A stretch of 64,000 nt of DNA from Bradyrhizobium daqingense (lineage in GTDB: Bacteria > Pseudomonadota > Alphaproteobacteria > Rhizobiales > Xanthobacteraceae), in NCBI RefSeq assembly GCF_021044685.1, contig NZ_CP088014.1, forward strand, positions 2,218,001 to 2,282,000. The letters are read 5' to 3'. Positions 8,690-17,658 of the stretch are shown piece after piece. Below the pieces are notes generated by a model. It was not told the origin of the DNA and searched no databases. It worked only from the letters and a program-made list of their open reading frames with translations. Position 1 is the stretch's first letter; each line of letters starts with the position of its first letter. The position numbers and the translations under genes were made by a program.

Positions 8690-9303
8690 CCCTCGTCCTC
8701 CTTGATGAGGTGATGGATGCCGGCGCGGAAATAGTCGTAGCCGGTGTACATGGTGAGGATCGCCGAAGCCCACAGCAGCGCCAGCCCGATCATCGAGACC
8801 ACCGGCACGACCTCATCGCCGGCCGGGCCGGCGAGCAGGAAGCCGATCGCGACGAGCTGGACCGTGGTCTTCCACTTGGCGAGCTTGGTCACGGGCACGC
8901 TGACGCGGAGTGCGGCGAGATATTCGCGCAGGCCCGAAACCAGGATCTCGCGGCACAGGATCACAATGGCAGCCCACAGCGACCAGCCATGGATGATGCC
9001 GTCCGCGGCCAGCATCAATAGGCACGATGCGACCAGCAGCTTGTCGGCGATCGGGTCGAGCATTCGGCCGAACGCCGATTGCTGATTCCAGATCCGCGCA
9101 TAATAGCCGTCAAGGTAATCGGTCACCGCGGCGCCGATGAAGATGGCCACCGCCACCCAGCGCAGCCAGAGCGGCTGATCCAGAATCGACTGCGCATAGA
9201 TGCATCCGACCACGACCGGGATCGCGGCGATCCGGCCATAGGTCAGGATGTTGGGGAGGGACATCGCGCGGCTGGTCGTCCCTCGTGTGGTGGCGATGTT
9301 CAT
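8686..9303 (-). CDS. pgsA: CDP-diacylglycerol--glycerol-3-phosphate 3-phosphatidyltransferase
   Basis: About 205 residues. It carries the CDP-alcohol phosphatidyltransferase signature: in VTDYLDGYYARIWNQQSAFGRMLDPIADK the Asp residues and Gly of the DG-x2-AR-x8-G-x3-D-x3-D motif are visible. SLPNILTYGRIAAIPVVV is the conserved N-terminal segment, and about five hydrophobic helices follow. It makes phosphatidylglycerol phosphate in the inner membrane. Start: ATG at 9303 (MNIATTRG) is preferred; an internal ATG at 9264 (MSLPN) matches the usual family start and cannot be excluded. It lies 97 nt downstream of uvrC. Confidence 0.93.
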   Translation of the reverse strand: MNIATTRGTTSRAMSLPNILTYGRIAAIPVVVGCIYAQSILDQPLWLRWVAVAIFIGAAVTDYLDGYYARIWNQQSAFGRMLDPIADKLLVASCLLMLAADGIIHGWSLWAAIVILCREILVSGLREYLAALRVSVPVTKLAKWKTTVQLVAIGFLLAGPAGDEVVPVVSMIGLALLWASAILTMYTGYDYFRAGIHHLIKEDEG

Positions 9304-9400
9304 CCGTCCTACCAATACCGCTGCTGCCTGAACGTCAACCGTCCCGCGCCCCAAATGAGGTGCGGACACGACGATCATATGACTGCGGTCCCCCTTTAAT

Positions 9401-11455
9401 TCATCCCGGCCGGGGATGAAAATATTCGAAAATCCTGCGCGCGCTCTCGGCGCTCACCCCCGGAACCTTGCCGAGATCGGCGATCGAGGCCCGTTCGATC
9501 TCCTTCAGGGTTCCGAAATGATGCAGCAAGGCACGTTTGCGTGACGGGCCGATGCCCGGAATCTCCTGCAAACCGGCCTCGCGGATGTCCTTCTTGCGCA
9601 GCTTGCGGTGCGAGCCGATGACGAAGCGGTGGGCCTCGTCGCGCAGCCGCTGGATGAAATAGAGCACGGGATCGCGCGGCTCCAGCTTGATCGCCTCGCG
9701 CTCCGGCATGAACAGGGTCTCGCGGCCGGCATCCCGGTCCGGGCCCTTGGCCACTGACATCAGCGACACCTGGGTCAGCCCGAGATTGGCGAAGATCTCG
9801 CGCACGGCGTTGAGCTGGCCGCGGCCGCCGTCGATGATGACGAGGTCGGGCCATTGCGGGAAATCGTCGTCCTTGGCCTTGGCCGTGCCTTCCTCGGGCG
9901 GATTGATGAGGCGCTTGAAGCGGCGCTCCAGCACCTCGCGCATCATGGCGAAGTCGTCGCCGGGCGTAATCCCTTCCGACCTGATGTTGAACTTGCGGTA
10001 CTGGTTCTTCACGAAACCGTCGGGACCGGCGACGATCATGGCACCGACCGCGTTGGTGCCCTGGATGTGGCTGTTGTCGTAGACCTCGATGCGCTTGGGC
10101 GCATGGGGCAGGTTCAGCGTCGCGGCGATGGCCTCCAGCAGGCGGCTCTGCGTCGCGGTGTCGGCGAGCTTGCGGCCCAGCGCCTCGCGCGCATTGGTCA
10201 GCGCGTGCGTAACGAGCTCCTTCTTCTCGCCGCGCTTGGGCGCGGCGACCTCGACCTTGTGGCCGGCCTTGATCGCGAGCGCATTGGCGAGCAGCTCGCA
10301 TTCCTCGATCTCGTGCGAGAGCAGGATGTTCTTCGGCGGCGGCTTGTCGTCATAGAACTGGGCGAGGAAGGACCCCAGCACTTCCTCCGGCGTGTAAGTC
10401 TTCTCCGCCCGCGGAAAATAGGCGCGGTTGCCCCAGTTTTGTCCCGTGCGGAAGAAGAACACCTCGACGCAGGAGAAGCCGCCCTCCTGGTGGATGGCGA
10501 ACACGTCGGCTTCCTCGACCGTACGCGGATTGATGCCCTGCTGCGATTGGATCGCCGACAGCGCGGCGAGGCGGTCGCGGTAGAGCGCGGCACGCTCGAA
10601 CTCGAGCTCGCCGGAAGCCTTCTCCATCTCGCCGGCCAGCTCCTGCTTCACCGCATGGCTCTTGCCGGACAGGAAGTCGGTCGCCTCGCGTACCAGCGTC
10701 GTATAGCCGCCGAAATCGATCTCGCGGGTGCAGGGGCCGGCGCAGCGGCGGATCTGGTGGAGCAGGCACGGCCGGGTGCGGCTCTCGAAGAAGGAATCGG
10801 TGCAGGAGCGGATCAGGAACGCGCGCTGAAGTGCCGTGATGGTCCGGTTCACCGCGCCAGCCGAGGCGAACGGGCCGAAATAGCGGCCGGGCCGGGTCTG
10901 CGCGCCACGGTGCTTGAGGATCTGCGGCGCCCAATGGTCGCCGGTGATCAGGATGTAGGGAAACGACTTGTCGTCGCGCAGCTGCACGTTGAAGCGCGGC
11001 CGCAGCTGCTTGATGAGATTGGCTTCCAGCAGCAGGGCTTCCGTCTCGGTGTTGGTCGAGACGATCTCCACGGTCATCGTGGCGGCGATCATGCGCAGGA
11101 TGCGCGCCGGCTGCGGCGCACTCTGGCGCGCGTAGTTGGACAGCCGCTTTTTGACGTTCTTGGCCTTGCCGACATAGAGCACGTCGGCATTCGCATTGAG
11201 CATGCGATAGACGCCGGGCGAGGTGGGCGCGAGCCTGACCGCGCGCTCGATCGCCTCGTGACCGGTCGCCAGCGGGCCCTCGCCGACCGCGCCGCTCTCT
11301 TCCAGAATGTCGGGCAGCCGCGCATCGTCCTCGTCGTCGCCGGAGGTGGCGGGGTCGAAGTCCGGGGGGGCATCGGCCGGGACGTCTGATGCCGTGGCGC
11401 GCACGGGCTTGCGCACGCCTGCATCGTCCGGATTGTCAGGGGAATCGTGAATCAT
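9401..11455 (-). CDS. uvrC: Excinuclease ABC subunit C
   Basis: 684 residues. After an acidic N-terminal extension of about 70 residues comes the GIY-YIG nuclease domain ([23 protein letters not shown]), which makes the 3' incision. The Cys-rich segment [13 protein letters not shown], the UVR domain ([21 protein letters not shown]), the RNase H-like 5' incision domain ([32 protein letters not shown]) and a C-terminal tandem HhH domain ([20 protein letters not shown]) follow in order. All expected domains are intact. Its excision-repair partner uvrB lies at 46-49 kb. The acidic extension is variable in this family. Confidence 0.97.
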   Translation of the reverse strand: MIHDSPDNPDDAGVRKPVRATASDVPADAPPDFDPATSGDDEDDARLPDILEESGAVGEGPLATGHEAIERAVRLAPTSPGVYRMLNANADVLYVGKAKNVKKRLSNYARQSAPQPARILRMIAATMTVEIVSTNTETEALLLEANLIKQLRPRFNVQLRDDKSFPYILITGDHWAPQILKHRGAQTRPGRYFGPFASAGAVNRTITALQRAFLIRSCTDSFFESRTRPCLLHQIRRCAGPCTREIDFGGYTTLVREATDFLSGKSHAVKQELAGEMEKASGELEFERAALYRDRLAALSAIQSQQGINPRTVEEADVFAIHQEGGFSCVEVFFFRTGQNWGNRAYFPRAEKTYTPEEVLGSFLAQFYDDKPPPKNILLSHEIEECELLANALAIKAGHKVEVAAPKRGEKKELVTHALTNAREALGRKLADTATQSRLLEAIAATLNLPHAPKRIEVYDNSHIQGTNAVGAMIVAGPDGFVKNQYRKFNIRSEGITPGDDFAMMREVLERRFKRLINPPEEGTAKAKDDDFPQWPDLVIIDGGRGQLNAVREIFANLGLTQVSLMSVAKGPDRDAGRETLFMPEREAIKLEPRDPVLYFIQRLRDEAHRFVIGSHRKLRKKDIREAGLQEIPGIGPSRKRALLHHFGTLKEIERASIADLGKVPGVSAESARRIFEYFHPRPG

Positions 11456-11574
11456 AGTGCGAATTTAGGCGCTGGGGGTGCCGATTTGAAGTTCCGGCCG
11501 TGGCGCACGCACAGGATGGCGGCGCAGTTCCCGGTAACGCTTGCTTAAGCCTGTTAACAGCGCGGTAACCCCGC

Positions 11575-11590
11575 TTAACAGCCCTTTAAC
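11575..11590 (+). promoter_or_regulatory. Consensus CtrA binding site upstream of the outer-membrane protein gene
   Basis: TTAACAGCCCTTTAAC is an exact match to TTAA-N7-TTAAC, the CtrA box of alphaproteobacteria. Three more TTAA cores lie at about 11545, 11554 and 11592, giving a cluster. It sits about 118 bp before the start of the beta-barrel gene. Between box and gene, ATAAAT near 11602 could be part of a promoter. Confidence 0.55.
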
Positions 11591-11707
11591 TTAAAACTCT
11601 CGATAAATCTTACGCGAAAAAGTGGTGGTTCCGTAACTATGCGGTCTGGCCTCGCGCGGCGGCGCGGCGCGGGCATCGCGGGGACGGCAGTTGCGTTGGA
11701 GTGTGTG

Positions 11708-12328
11708 ATGAAGAGGCTCGTTGTGGGCGCAGCCGCGTTGGTTGCAGCCGGCTGGACAGCTTCGGCAGGGGCCGCCGATCTCTATGGGCAGCGTGCGCCC
11801 TATACCGTCAATCAACCGCTCAACGCATATAGCTGGGCCGGTCCTTATCTCGGCGGCAACATCGGCTACGAGTGGGGGTCCGTCAGCAACAGTCCGGTGA
11901 AGCCGTCCGGCTTCGTCGGCGGCGTGCAGGCCGGTTACAACTTCCAGAACGGCCCGTTCGTGTTCGGCGTCGAGGGCGACATCCAGGCCGCGGGTGCCGA
12001 CGATACCTTCGCGCCGTGGAAGTTCTCCAATCCGTGGTTCGGCACTCTGCGCGGCCGCGCCGGCTATTCCTTCAACAACGTGCTGTTCTACGGCACCGCG
12101 GGCCTCGCCTTCGGCGAGCTGCGTGCGCAGACCTTCGGCTGGACGGAGTCGCACACCACCGTGGGCTGGACCATCGGTGCCGGTGCGGAAGTCGGCCTGA
12201 CGTCGAACTGGAGCGCAAAGCTCGAATATCTTTACTTCGATCTCTCGACCAGCCAGTTCGCAATTACGGGCGTGTCGAACGGCTATAGCGCCAGCGTCGT
12301 CCGCGCAGGCGTGAACTATCGCTTCTGA
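11708..12328 (+). CDS. Outer-membrane beta-barrel (porin-family) protein
   Basis: 206 residues. A signal peptide (MKRLVVGAAALVAAGWTASAGA) is followed by a mature start ADLYGQRAP and the typical SWAGPYLGGNIGYEWGS repeat of rhizobial 8-stranded barrels (OMP_b-brl family, Omp25/31-like). Gly/aromatic alternation continues to the C-terminal RAGVNYRF, whose final Phe is the BAM recognition signature. The start was chosen at the signal-peptide ATG; a longer upstream frame has no family resemblance. The role is probably structural in the outer membrane. A rho-independent terminator follows. Confidence 0.88.
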   Translation: MKRLVVGAAALVAAGWTASAGAADLYGQRAPYTVNQPLNAYSWAGPYLGGNIGYEWGSVSNSPVKPSGFVGGVQAGYNFQNGPFVFGVEGDIQAAGADDTFAPWKFSNPWFGTLRGRAGYSFNNVLFYGTAGLAFGELRAQTFGWTESHTTVGWTIGAGAEVGLTSNWSAKLEYLYFDLSTSQFAITGVSNGYSASVVRAGVNYRF

Positions 12329-12358
12329 TAGCTGAAGAAGAAAATACCGGACCAGACT

Positions 12359-12385
12359 CCCGGCCGCTCGCGGCCGGGATTTTTT
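12359..12385 (+). terminator. Rho-independent terminator after the beta-barrel gene
   Basis: Stem CCCGGCCG / CGGCCGGG with a CTCG loop, followed by ATTTTTTG. It lies in the 65-bp gap between two convergent genes (beta-barrel protein and cold-shock protein). A T-run is present only on the + side. Confidence 0.85.
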
Positions 12386-12393
12386 GCGCCAGG

Positions 12394-12609
12394 CTAGGAC
12401 AGGATCACCAGGTTGACCGCTTTGGGTCCCTTGCCCTTCTTGTCCGGTTCGACTTCGAATGTAATGCGCTGTCCTTCGGCAAGATCCTTCAGTCCCGCCC
12501 GCTCAACAGCTGTAATATGTACGAAGACGTCACGACCACCGTCGTCCGGCTTGATGAAACCGTAGCCGCGCTCGCCGTTGAAAAACTTGACCGTTCCCGT
12601 CATGGCCAT
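12394..12609 (-). CDS. CspA-family cold-shock protein
   Basis: 71 residues, a single cold-shock OB fold. RNP1 is GYGFIKPDD and RNP2 is VFVHITAV, with the N-terminal GTVKFFNGERG signature. It binds single-stranded RNA/DNA as a chaperone. The start was chosen at 12609 (MAMTGTVKFF) because a GAGGGGGAG site lies 8 nt upstream; the next Met two codons later is also possible. About 280 bp of non-coding sequence precedes it, compatible with the long leader of csp genes, but I cannot identify a fold. Confidence 0.93.
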   Translation of the reverse strand: MAMTGTVKFFNGERGYGFIKPDDGGRDVFVHITAVERAGLKDLAEGQRITFEVEPDKKGKGPKAVNLVILS

Positions 12610-12890
12610 CGGGAAACTCCCCCTCATTGCTCCTCCGTCGCGACGCAGACTCACGTCGCGACATGACCGGGCCTTACGAAGCCCGGGAGAGCTGGCCATC
12701 CTTGGGCGGACCGCATCGGTCCGGCCGGATCTTTCTTAGGCCTTCACTCCGCCGCAACCATTCGCGGAAGCGGAACGTAAAGCCAGTCACGGAAACAGCA
12801 TAATACGGTTCGCTGCAGATTGACTACCGCTCCTACATATTTTTCCCAAGAATGCCGGAGTGTTACGGCTTTGGCTTCAAGGCTTTCGCT

Positions 12891-13751
12891 TCAAGGCTTG
12901 GGCACCTCCAATCGGAATCTGGCAGCGCCGCCCTGGCCGAGCGGCATTTCGAGTTCGGGCAGGATCGTCTTGAGCTCGCCGTGCAGCGTGTAGGGCGGGT
13001 TGACGATCAGAAGGCCCGTGGAGGTGAGGGCGGTGCTGTCTGCCTGCGGTGCGACGCTGAATTCAAGGCGCAGGCATTTTCCGGGTGGCTTTGCTGCGGC
13101 TGCGAGCCGCGCCACGGTTTGCACCAGCGTGTCGGTGGCGCGGCGGTTCTTGGCGGGATACCAGATTACGTAGATACCGGTCGGCCATTTCGCGAAGGCC
13201 GCCGCGAAGGCCTCGCCGAGCCGCTCGAACTCGTCCTTGGCCTCGAACGGCGGGTCGATCAGTACGAGGCCGCGCCGCTCCTTCGGCGGCACGAAGGCCG
13301 GCAGCGCCATCCAGCCGTCGAGGTCGACCACGCGGGCCTGCTCGTCGCGGCGCAGCACGTCGATCAGCGCCTTGCGAGCTTTGGGCTCGAGCTCGCAGGC
13401 GACCAGACGGTCCTGCGGCCGGAGCAGGCCGCGCGCGATCAGCGGCGAGCCCGGATAAGCCCTGAGCTCGCCCTTGGGATTGAAGGCGCGGACGATGCCG
13501 AGATAGGGCTTGGTCAGCGCCGCGGTCTCGTTCGACAGCCGCGCCTGCATCAGCCGTGCAATGCCCGTCAGCCACTCGCCGCCGCGGCGCGCCTCGTCGC
13601 TGTCGAGGTCGTAGAGGCCGGCGCCGGCATGGGTGTCGATGACGCGGAACGCCGCCGGCTTGTCCTGCAAATAAGTGAGGATGCGCGCCAACACGATGTG
13701 CTTGATGACATCGGTGAAGCTGCCGGCGTGGAAGGCGTGGCGGTAGTTCAT
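12891..13751 (-). CDS. rlmJ: 23S rRNA (adenine(2030)-N6)-methyltransferase
   Basis: 286 residues, RlmJ family. The N terminus MNYRHAFHAGSFTDVIKH is nearly invariant in the family. SAM binding: VIDTHAGAGLYDL. The catalytic N6-adenine motif is LIDPPFEAKDEFERL (DPPF type). The length matches the E. coli enzyme (280). It acts on 23S rRNA; no partner genes are adjacent. A family A repeat separates it from the RNase T2 gene upstream. Confidence 0.94.
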   Translation of the reverse strand: MNYRHAFHAGSFTDVIKHIVLARILTYLQDKPAAFRVIDTHAGAGLYDLDSDEARRGGEWLTGIARLMQARLSNETAALTKPYLGIVRAFNPKGELRAYPGSPLIARGLLRPQDRLVACELEPKARKALIDVLRRDEQARVVDLDGWMALPAFVPPKERRGLVLIDPPFEAKDEFERLGEAFAAAFAKWPTGIYVIWYPAKNRRATDTLVQTVARLAAAAKPPGKCLRLEFSVAPQADSTALTSTGLLIVNPPYTLHGELKTILPELEMPLGQGGAARFRLEVPKP

Positions 13752-13798
13752 GGGAAGATCTGCGGCTCACAAAAGAGAATGCGCAGCATCTTCTACTC

Positions 13799-13882
13799 GT
13801 CATGCCCGGGCTTGTCCCGTGCATCCACGTCCTTCGCGCCGAGTTGTGAAACGTGGATGGCCGGGACAAGCCCGGCCATGAC
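13799..13882. repeat. Palindromic intergenic repeat, family A (copy 2)
   Basis: GTCATGCCCGGGCTTGTCCC... ending ...GGACAAGCCCGGCCATGAC. It has the same nested inverted structure as copy 1. It lies between rlmJ and the RNase T2 gene, both on the minus strand. Confidence 0.85.
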
Positions 13883-13905
13883 GGTGCGGCGCTAGGTGTG
13901 CAAAA

Positions 13906-14610
13906 CTACCCACCGCGGATCGGCGGCATCGTCACCTGATCGCGGCGGCAGGCGCGGCGCTCGAGTTCGTCGCAGGCGCGGAATTGCAGGTCCTTGTTGA
14001 GGCAGATGCGGACCTCGGACAGCCGTGTCCGGTTGCAGGTGACCGAGACGGCGGCATTGCTCAGGCCGGGATTGGCCTTGACGAAGGCCTCCTCGACCTC
14101 CGCCGGCGCCACCGTCTTGGCTTGCGACAAGTCGAGATATTCAGCCGGAATCTTGATCGCGGCGCGGGCCTTGCGGATCGTCTCGAAATAGCTGCGGCCC
14201 TCGAGCCCGGAGCAGGTGCCGTGCTTGTCCCATTCGTTGAAGATCAGGCCCGGCGCCGGCATCAGGTCGAGCATAGAGGAGACGATGTTGCGGTTCAGCC
14301 GCGGCGCTGGCCGCTGGCAATATTCGGGGAAGCCGTTCTCATATTGCGGCCACAGCCCGTGCACCACGAAGGCGTAAGGGCGTCCGCCGCACTGCATGTG
14401 CGAGCGGCCGCCGCGCTCGGCAGTTTCCTCGCAGAAGGAGGGCGACCATGACAGCGCCAGCACATAGAAATCGAACTCGCCCGGCGCGTTCTGCCGCTTG
14501 TCCTGGGCCCTTGCGTCTCCGGCGAACGCGGCGAGGCCCGCGGCAACGACCAGCGACAAAGACAGCGAGATCACCAGGCGGGAGAACGAATGCAATCTGG
14601 AATGAAACAT
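13906..14610 (-). CDS. Secreted ribonuclease T2 family protein
   Basis: 234 residues with a signal peptide (hydrophobic about 10-33, cleavage near GDARA-QD). Both active-site blocks are present: CAS-I as FVVHGLWPQ and CAS-II as FNEWDKHGTC, with the two His residues and the Glu needed for transphosphorylation. Six or more Cys residues suggest disulphides in the periplasm. ALSWSPSFC is the family N-terminal strand. A TTG five codons upstream is possible, but the ATG has a GAGGGG site 7 nt away. The likely role is periplasmic RNA scavenging. Confidence 0.92.
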   Translation of the reverse strand: MFHSRLHSFSRLVISLSLSLVVAAGLAAFAGDARAQDKRQNAPGEFDFYVLALSWSPSFCEETAERGGRSHMQCGGRPYAFVVHGLWPQYENGFPEYCQRPAPRLNRNIVSSMLDLMPAPGLIFNEWDKHGTCSGLEGRSYFETIRKARAAIKIPAEYLDLSQAKTVAPAEVEEAFVKANPGLSNAAVSVTCNRTRLSEVRICLNKDLQFRACDELERRACRRDQVTMPPIRGG

Positions 14611-14715
14611 GGCAACGCCCCTCAACTAGACTGTGCGGGGAAGCCTAGCAGGCGATAGGAACATTTCAAGAACAAAATTGTGACAGCCGCCGTTTAGCGG
14701 CTGGATCGACCCAAA

Positions 14716-15177
14716 TCAGGGCTTTGCGGCCCGGCAGGCCGGATTGTAGGCCCAGTTGCGGTCGACGCCGACGACGCACCATTCGACGCCATTGCCGTAG
14801 CCGGCAAAACCGCCATCCTCGATGATCGAGAAGTGCACCTTGCGCATCTTGCCGTCGTTGAGCATGGCCTCGCCGGTGCAATAGCGGCGCGGAATGTTGT
14901 CTGACTGCCAGGGGCGGAACGCGACCTCGCGGACGGCAGAGAAGCCGGTGATCTTCAGCGAGGAATTCCAGAACGTGCTTTCCTTCTCCCAGAACTGGGT
15001 GGCGATCGTCGGGAGCGCCCGGTCGCAATCGACGACGGCGCCGTCGTAGCGCGGTCCGCTGAGCCAGAAATTCAGCTCCAGCGGATTGGCAGCCCTGGCC
15101 TCGCCGAGCGACAGCGCCCCGAACATGAGGCCGAGCAGAGCGGCAAAGCGGAGCGGTTTCAGGGAGGGGGCGCGCAT
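14716..15177 (-). CDS. Secreted hypothetical protein
   Basis: 153 residues. The N-terminal signal peptide ends near EARA-ANPLELN; the mature part contains four Cys (DCDRAL, RYCTGE, EWCVVG, NPACRA), probably two disulphides, and an aromatic-rich sequence. I do not recognise a Pfam family; it resembles hypothetical proteins common in Bradyrhizobium. It lies alone between the RNase T2 gene (same strand, 105-bp gap) and a divergent small secreted protein. Confidence 0.75.
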   Translation of the reverse strand: MRAPSLKPLRFAALLGLMFGALSLGEARAANPLELNFWLSGPRYDGAVVDCDRALPTIATQFWEKESTFWNSSLKITGFSAVREVAFRPWQSDNIPRRYCTGEAMLNDGKMRKVHFSIIEDGGFAGYGNGVEWCVVGVDRNWAYNPACRAAKP

Positions 15178-15362
15178 GGTCAGTCCGGACGGTTGAAGTC
15201 TTGCGGAAGCCGGACGGTGCCGCGAAGGTTGGGTGAGGTCAAGTGCAGCGCGGCAACACTTCGCCAGGAGTTGACCGCAACGCCCCCGCTGACGGGCCTT
15301 CAGTTCTTTTCATGGCGATCACGGCACCGTAAACTGCGGACCAGCCAATTGGAGTGACGGTA

Positions 15363-15662
15363 ATGCGAATCATTGCGGCCGCGGGTCTTCTCGCCAGCCT
15401 GGTTGTCTCGGGTCTGACGGCGAGCCAGTCGGCGCGCGCCGATTACGTGCCGCCGTTCAAGGGCAACGATACCGGCGGCATCATCGCTTATTCCATGGCG
15501 ACCCAGGTCGATGCGCGGCAGGTCGCGGTCGATCACTGCGCGCGCTACGGCAAGGTCGTGAAATTCTTGGGCGTGCAGGCCTATGAGGGCGGCTACATCT
15601 CGTTCTCCTGCCGCTGGGTGCCCTATGGCGCCGCGGAACGGCCGATCCGCACGCTGTACTGA
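15363..15662 (+). CDS. Small secreted hypothetical protein
   Basis: 99 residues; signal peptide MRIIAAAGLLASLVVSGLTA... cleaved near ARA-DYVPP. The mature part has two Cys (DHCARYG, SFSCRW) and many aromatic residues. A GGAG site lies 8 nt before the ATG. No family recognised. It precedes the DUF3617 gene by 44 nt on the same strand, so the two periplasmic proteins may share a transcript. Confidence 0.7.
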   Translation: MRIIAAAGLLASLVVSGLTASQSARADYVPPFKGNDTGGIIAYSMATQVDARQVAVDHCARYGKVVKFLGVQAYEGGYISFSCRWVPYGAAERPIRTLY

Positions 15663-15706
15663 CGAGCCGTCGTAACGCCACAATCTCTCAAGCCGGGAGC
15701 TTCCCC

Positions 15707-16237
15707 ATGACGCGCAAACTCGCTTTGCTCGGCTCGGCCGCTTGTCTCGTGTTGTCGGCAGGCAGCGCCAGCGCCGACGATCTGCCCGTGCGCAAGCCCG
15801 GCCTTTGGGAAATGAAACTGGTCACATCAGGCTCGCCCATGCCCGAGATGACCATGCAGCATTGCACCGACGAGACCGTCGACAAGGAGATGAGCAACAA
15901 CGTCTCCCCGATGGCCAAGCAGATCTGCGCCAAGCAGGAGATCAAGAAGACCGCGACCGGTTATGTCAGCGATTCCGAGTGCAGCGCCGCCGGCGTCAAC
16001 ACGACCTCGCATGCCGAGATCACTGGCGACTTCAATTCGGCCTACACGGTGAAGACCACTTCGCACGCCAAGGGCGGCGTCGCCGGTGCTGCGGGGCGCG
16101 ACAGCACCATGACGCTGCAGGCCAAATGGCTCGGGGCCTGCAAGCCGGACCAGAAGCCCGGCGACATCGTGATGCCCGGCGGCTTCAAGATGAACATGCG
16201 CGACATGGACAAGCTGAAGGCGTTGCTGCCGAAATAA
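15707..16237 (+). CDS. DUF3617 domain-containing periplasmic protein
   Basis: 176 residues with a signal peptide ending ASA-DDLPVRKPGLWEM. The KPGLWEMKL opening, the CTDE motif, the SDSEC motif and the C-terminal RDMDKLKALLPK are typical of DUF3617 proteins. The function of the family is unknown. Four Cys residues are arranged as two likely pairs. It converges on the histidine kinase gene with a 12-bp gap. Confidence 0.82.
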   Translation: MTRKLALLGSAACLVLSAGSASADDLPVRKPGLWEMKLVTSGSPMPEMTMQHCTDETVDKEMSNNVSPMAKQICAKQEIKKTATGYVSDSECSAAGVNTTSHAEITGDFNSAYTVKTTSHAKGGVAGAAGRDSTMTLQAKWLGACKPDQKPGDIVMPGGFKMNMRDMDKLKALLPK

Positions 16238-16249
16238 AGGCCACGGCGC

Positions 16250-17638
16250 CTACACCGGAATCCGCACACTCGCCCTCAGTCCACCCATCGGGCTGTCGCC
16301 GAGCGTGATGTCGCCGCCATGCGAGCGGGCGATGTCGCGGGCGATCGCGAGGCCAAGGCCGGTGCCGCCTTCGTCCTGGTTGCGGGCATTGTCCAGCCGC
16401 AGGAACGGCTTGAACACTTCCTCGCGCAAATGCGCCGGGATGCCCGGGCCGTCGTCGTCGACCGTGACGGTGAGATAACGGTGATCGCGCTGGCCGGTGA
16501 TGGCGATGGCCTTGCCGTAGCGCGCGGCGTTGGTGACGAGGTTGGCGAGGCAGCGCTTGAACGAAGCCGGCTTCACCGTCACCACCGGCAAGCCGTGGAA
16601 CGCCACGGTCGCGGTATGGCCGTGACGTTCGGCGTCGCTGCGCAATTCTTCGAGAGCTTGCGCCATGTCGGTCGGCTGCGACTGCTCGCCGGAATCGCCG
16701 CGGGCAAAGGCAAGGTAGTCCTCCAGCATCATCGACATCTCGTCGACGTCCTTGCGCATGCCCTCGAGCTCGGGGCTGTCGCCGATCAGCGCCAGCTCGA
16801 GCTTGAAGCGGGTCAGGATGGTGCGCAGATCATGGCTGACGCCGGCGAGCATCGCGGTGCGTTGCTCCATCGTGCGCTCGATGCGCGATTTCATTTCGAG
16901 GAACGCGACCGAGGCGCGCCGCACCTCGCGCGCGCCTCGTGGGCGGAAGTTCGGCGCCTCGCGGCCCTTGCCAAAACTCTCGGCGGCATCCGCGAGCCGA
17001 AGGATCGGCTTGATCTGGTTGCGCAGGAACAGCACGGCGACGATCAGCAGGATCGAGGACGTGCCGACCATCCAGAAGAGGAAGATCTCCGAGTTCGAGG
17101 CGTAGGCGGCGCTGCGCTGCGCGAACACGCGCATCACGGCGTCGTCGAGCTGGATGCGGATCTCGACCAGGTTGGAGCGGCCGACCGTATCGATCCAGAA
17201 TGAGCGGCCGATCTGGCGGCCGAGCTGCACCGACAGCGTCTGGTCGAGCAGCGAGAAGAACGGTTTCGGTCCCGGCGGCGGCATGTCGCCGGCGGGAAGA
17301 AAATCGACGACGAGGCCGAGCCGCTGCTGCGCGATGCGGCGGATCTGGTCGCGGTCTTTGTCCTGCGGATAGCCCTTGTAGACGTCGATCAACGCGGCGA
17401 TGTCCTGCACGACAGCGGCCGACAGGCGGCGGGTGACCGTGTTCCAGTGCCGCTCCATGAACACGAAGGCGACGACCGATTGCAGGATCACCATCGGCAC
17501 GATCATGATCAGCAGCGCGCGGGCATAGAGGCCGGTCGGCATCCAGCCCTTGAACGCATTGCCCATCCAGCCATTGGCGGCGGAGACGCGGCCGGCGGCG
17601 CTCTTCAGAAGCGTCAGGCCGGAATCGATCGTGCTCAT
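16250..17638 (-). CDS. EnvZ-like sensor histidine kinase
   Basis: 462 residues. TM1 is near 36-58, a periplasmic sensor region of about 120 residues follows, TM2 lies near 185-205 (FWMVGTSSILLIVAVLFL), then HAMP, the dimerisation/phosphoacceptor helix with His in LAGVSHDLRT, N box NLVTNAARYG, G1 DDDGPGIP and G2 GGTGLGLAIARD. All catalytic boxes are intact. The partner regulator gene ends 21 nt upstream. The layout (HAMP directly before the His helix, OmpR-type regulator partner) is EnvZ-like; the signal is unknown. Confidence 0.92.
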   Translation of the reverse strand: MSTIDSGLTLLKSAAGRVSAANGWMGNAFKGWMPTGLYARALLIMIVPMVILQSVVAFVFMERHWNTVTRRLSAAVVQDIAALIDVYKGYPQDKDRDQIRRIAQQRLGLVVDFLPAGDMPPPGPKPFFSLLDQTLSVQLGRQIGRSFWIDTVGRSNLVEIRIQLDDAVMRVFAQRSAAYASNSEIFLFWMVGTSSILLIVAVLFLRNQIKPILRLADAAESFGKGREAPNFRPRGAREVRRASVAFLEMKSRIERTMEQRTAMLAGVSHDLRTILTRFKLELALIGDSPELEGMRKDVDEMSMMLEDYLAFARGDSGEQSQPTDMAQALEELRSDAERHGHTATVAFHGLPVVTVKPASFKRCLANLVTNAARYGKAIAITGQRDHRYLTVTVDDDGPGIPAHLREEVFKPFLRLDNARNQDEGGTGLGLAIARDIARSHGGDITLGDSPMGGLRASVRIPV

Positions 17639-17658
17639 CGGTCGCGCTTCATTGCGGT

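Noticed and set aside
9396..11389. Long open frames on both strands over uvrC (e.g. 511 codons at 9854-11389 +)
   Set aside because: Shadow frames of the high-GC uvrC gene; no family resemblance and compositional bias typical of antisense frames.
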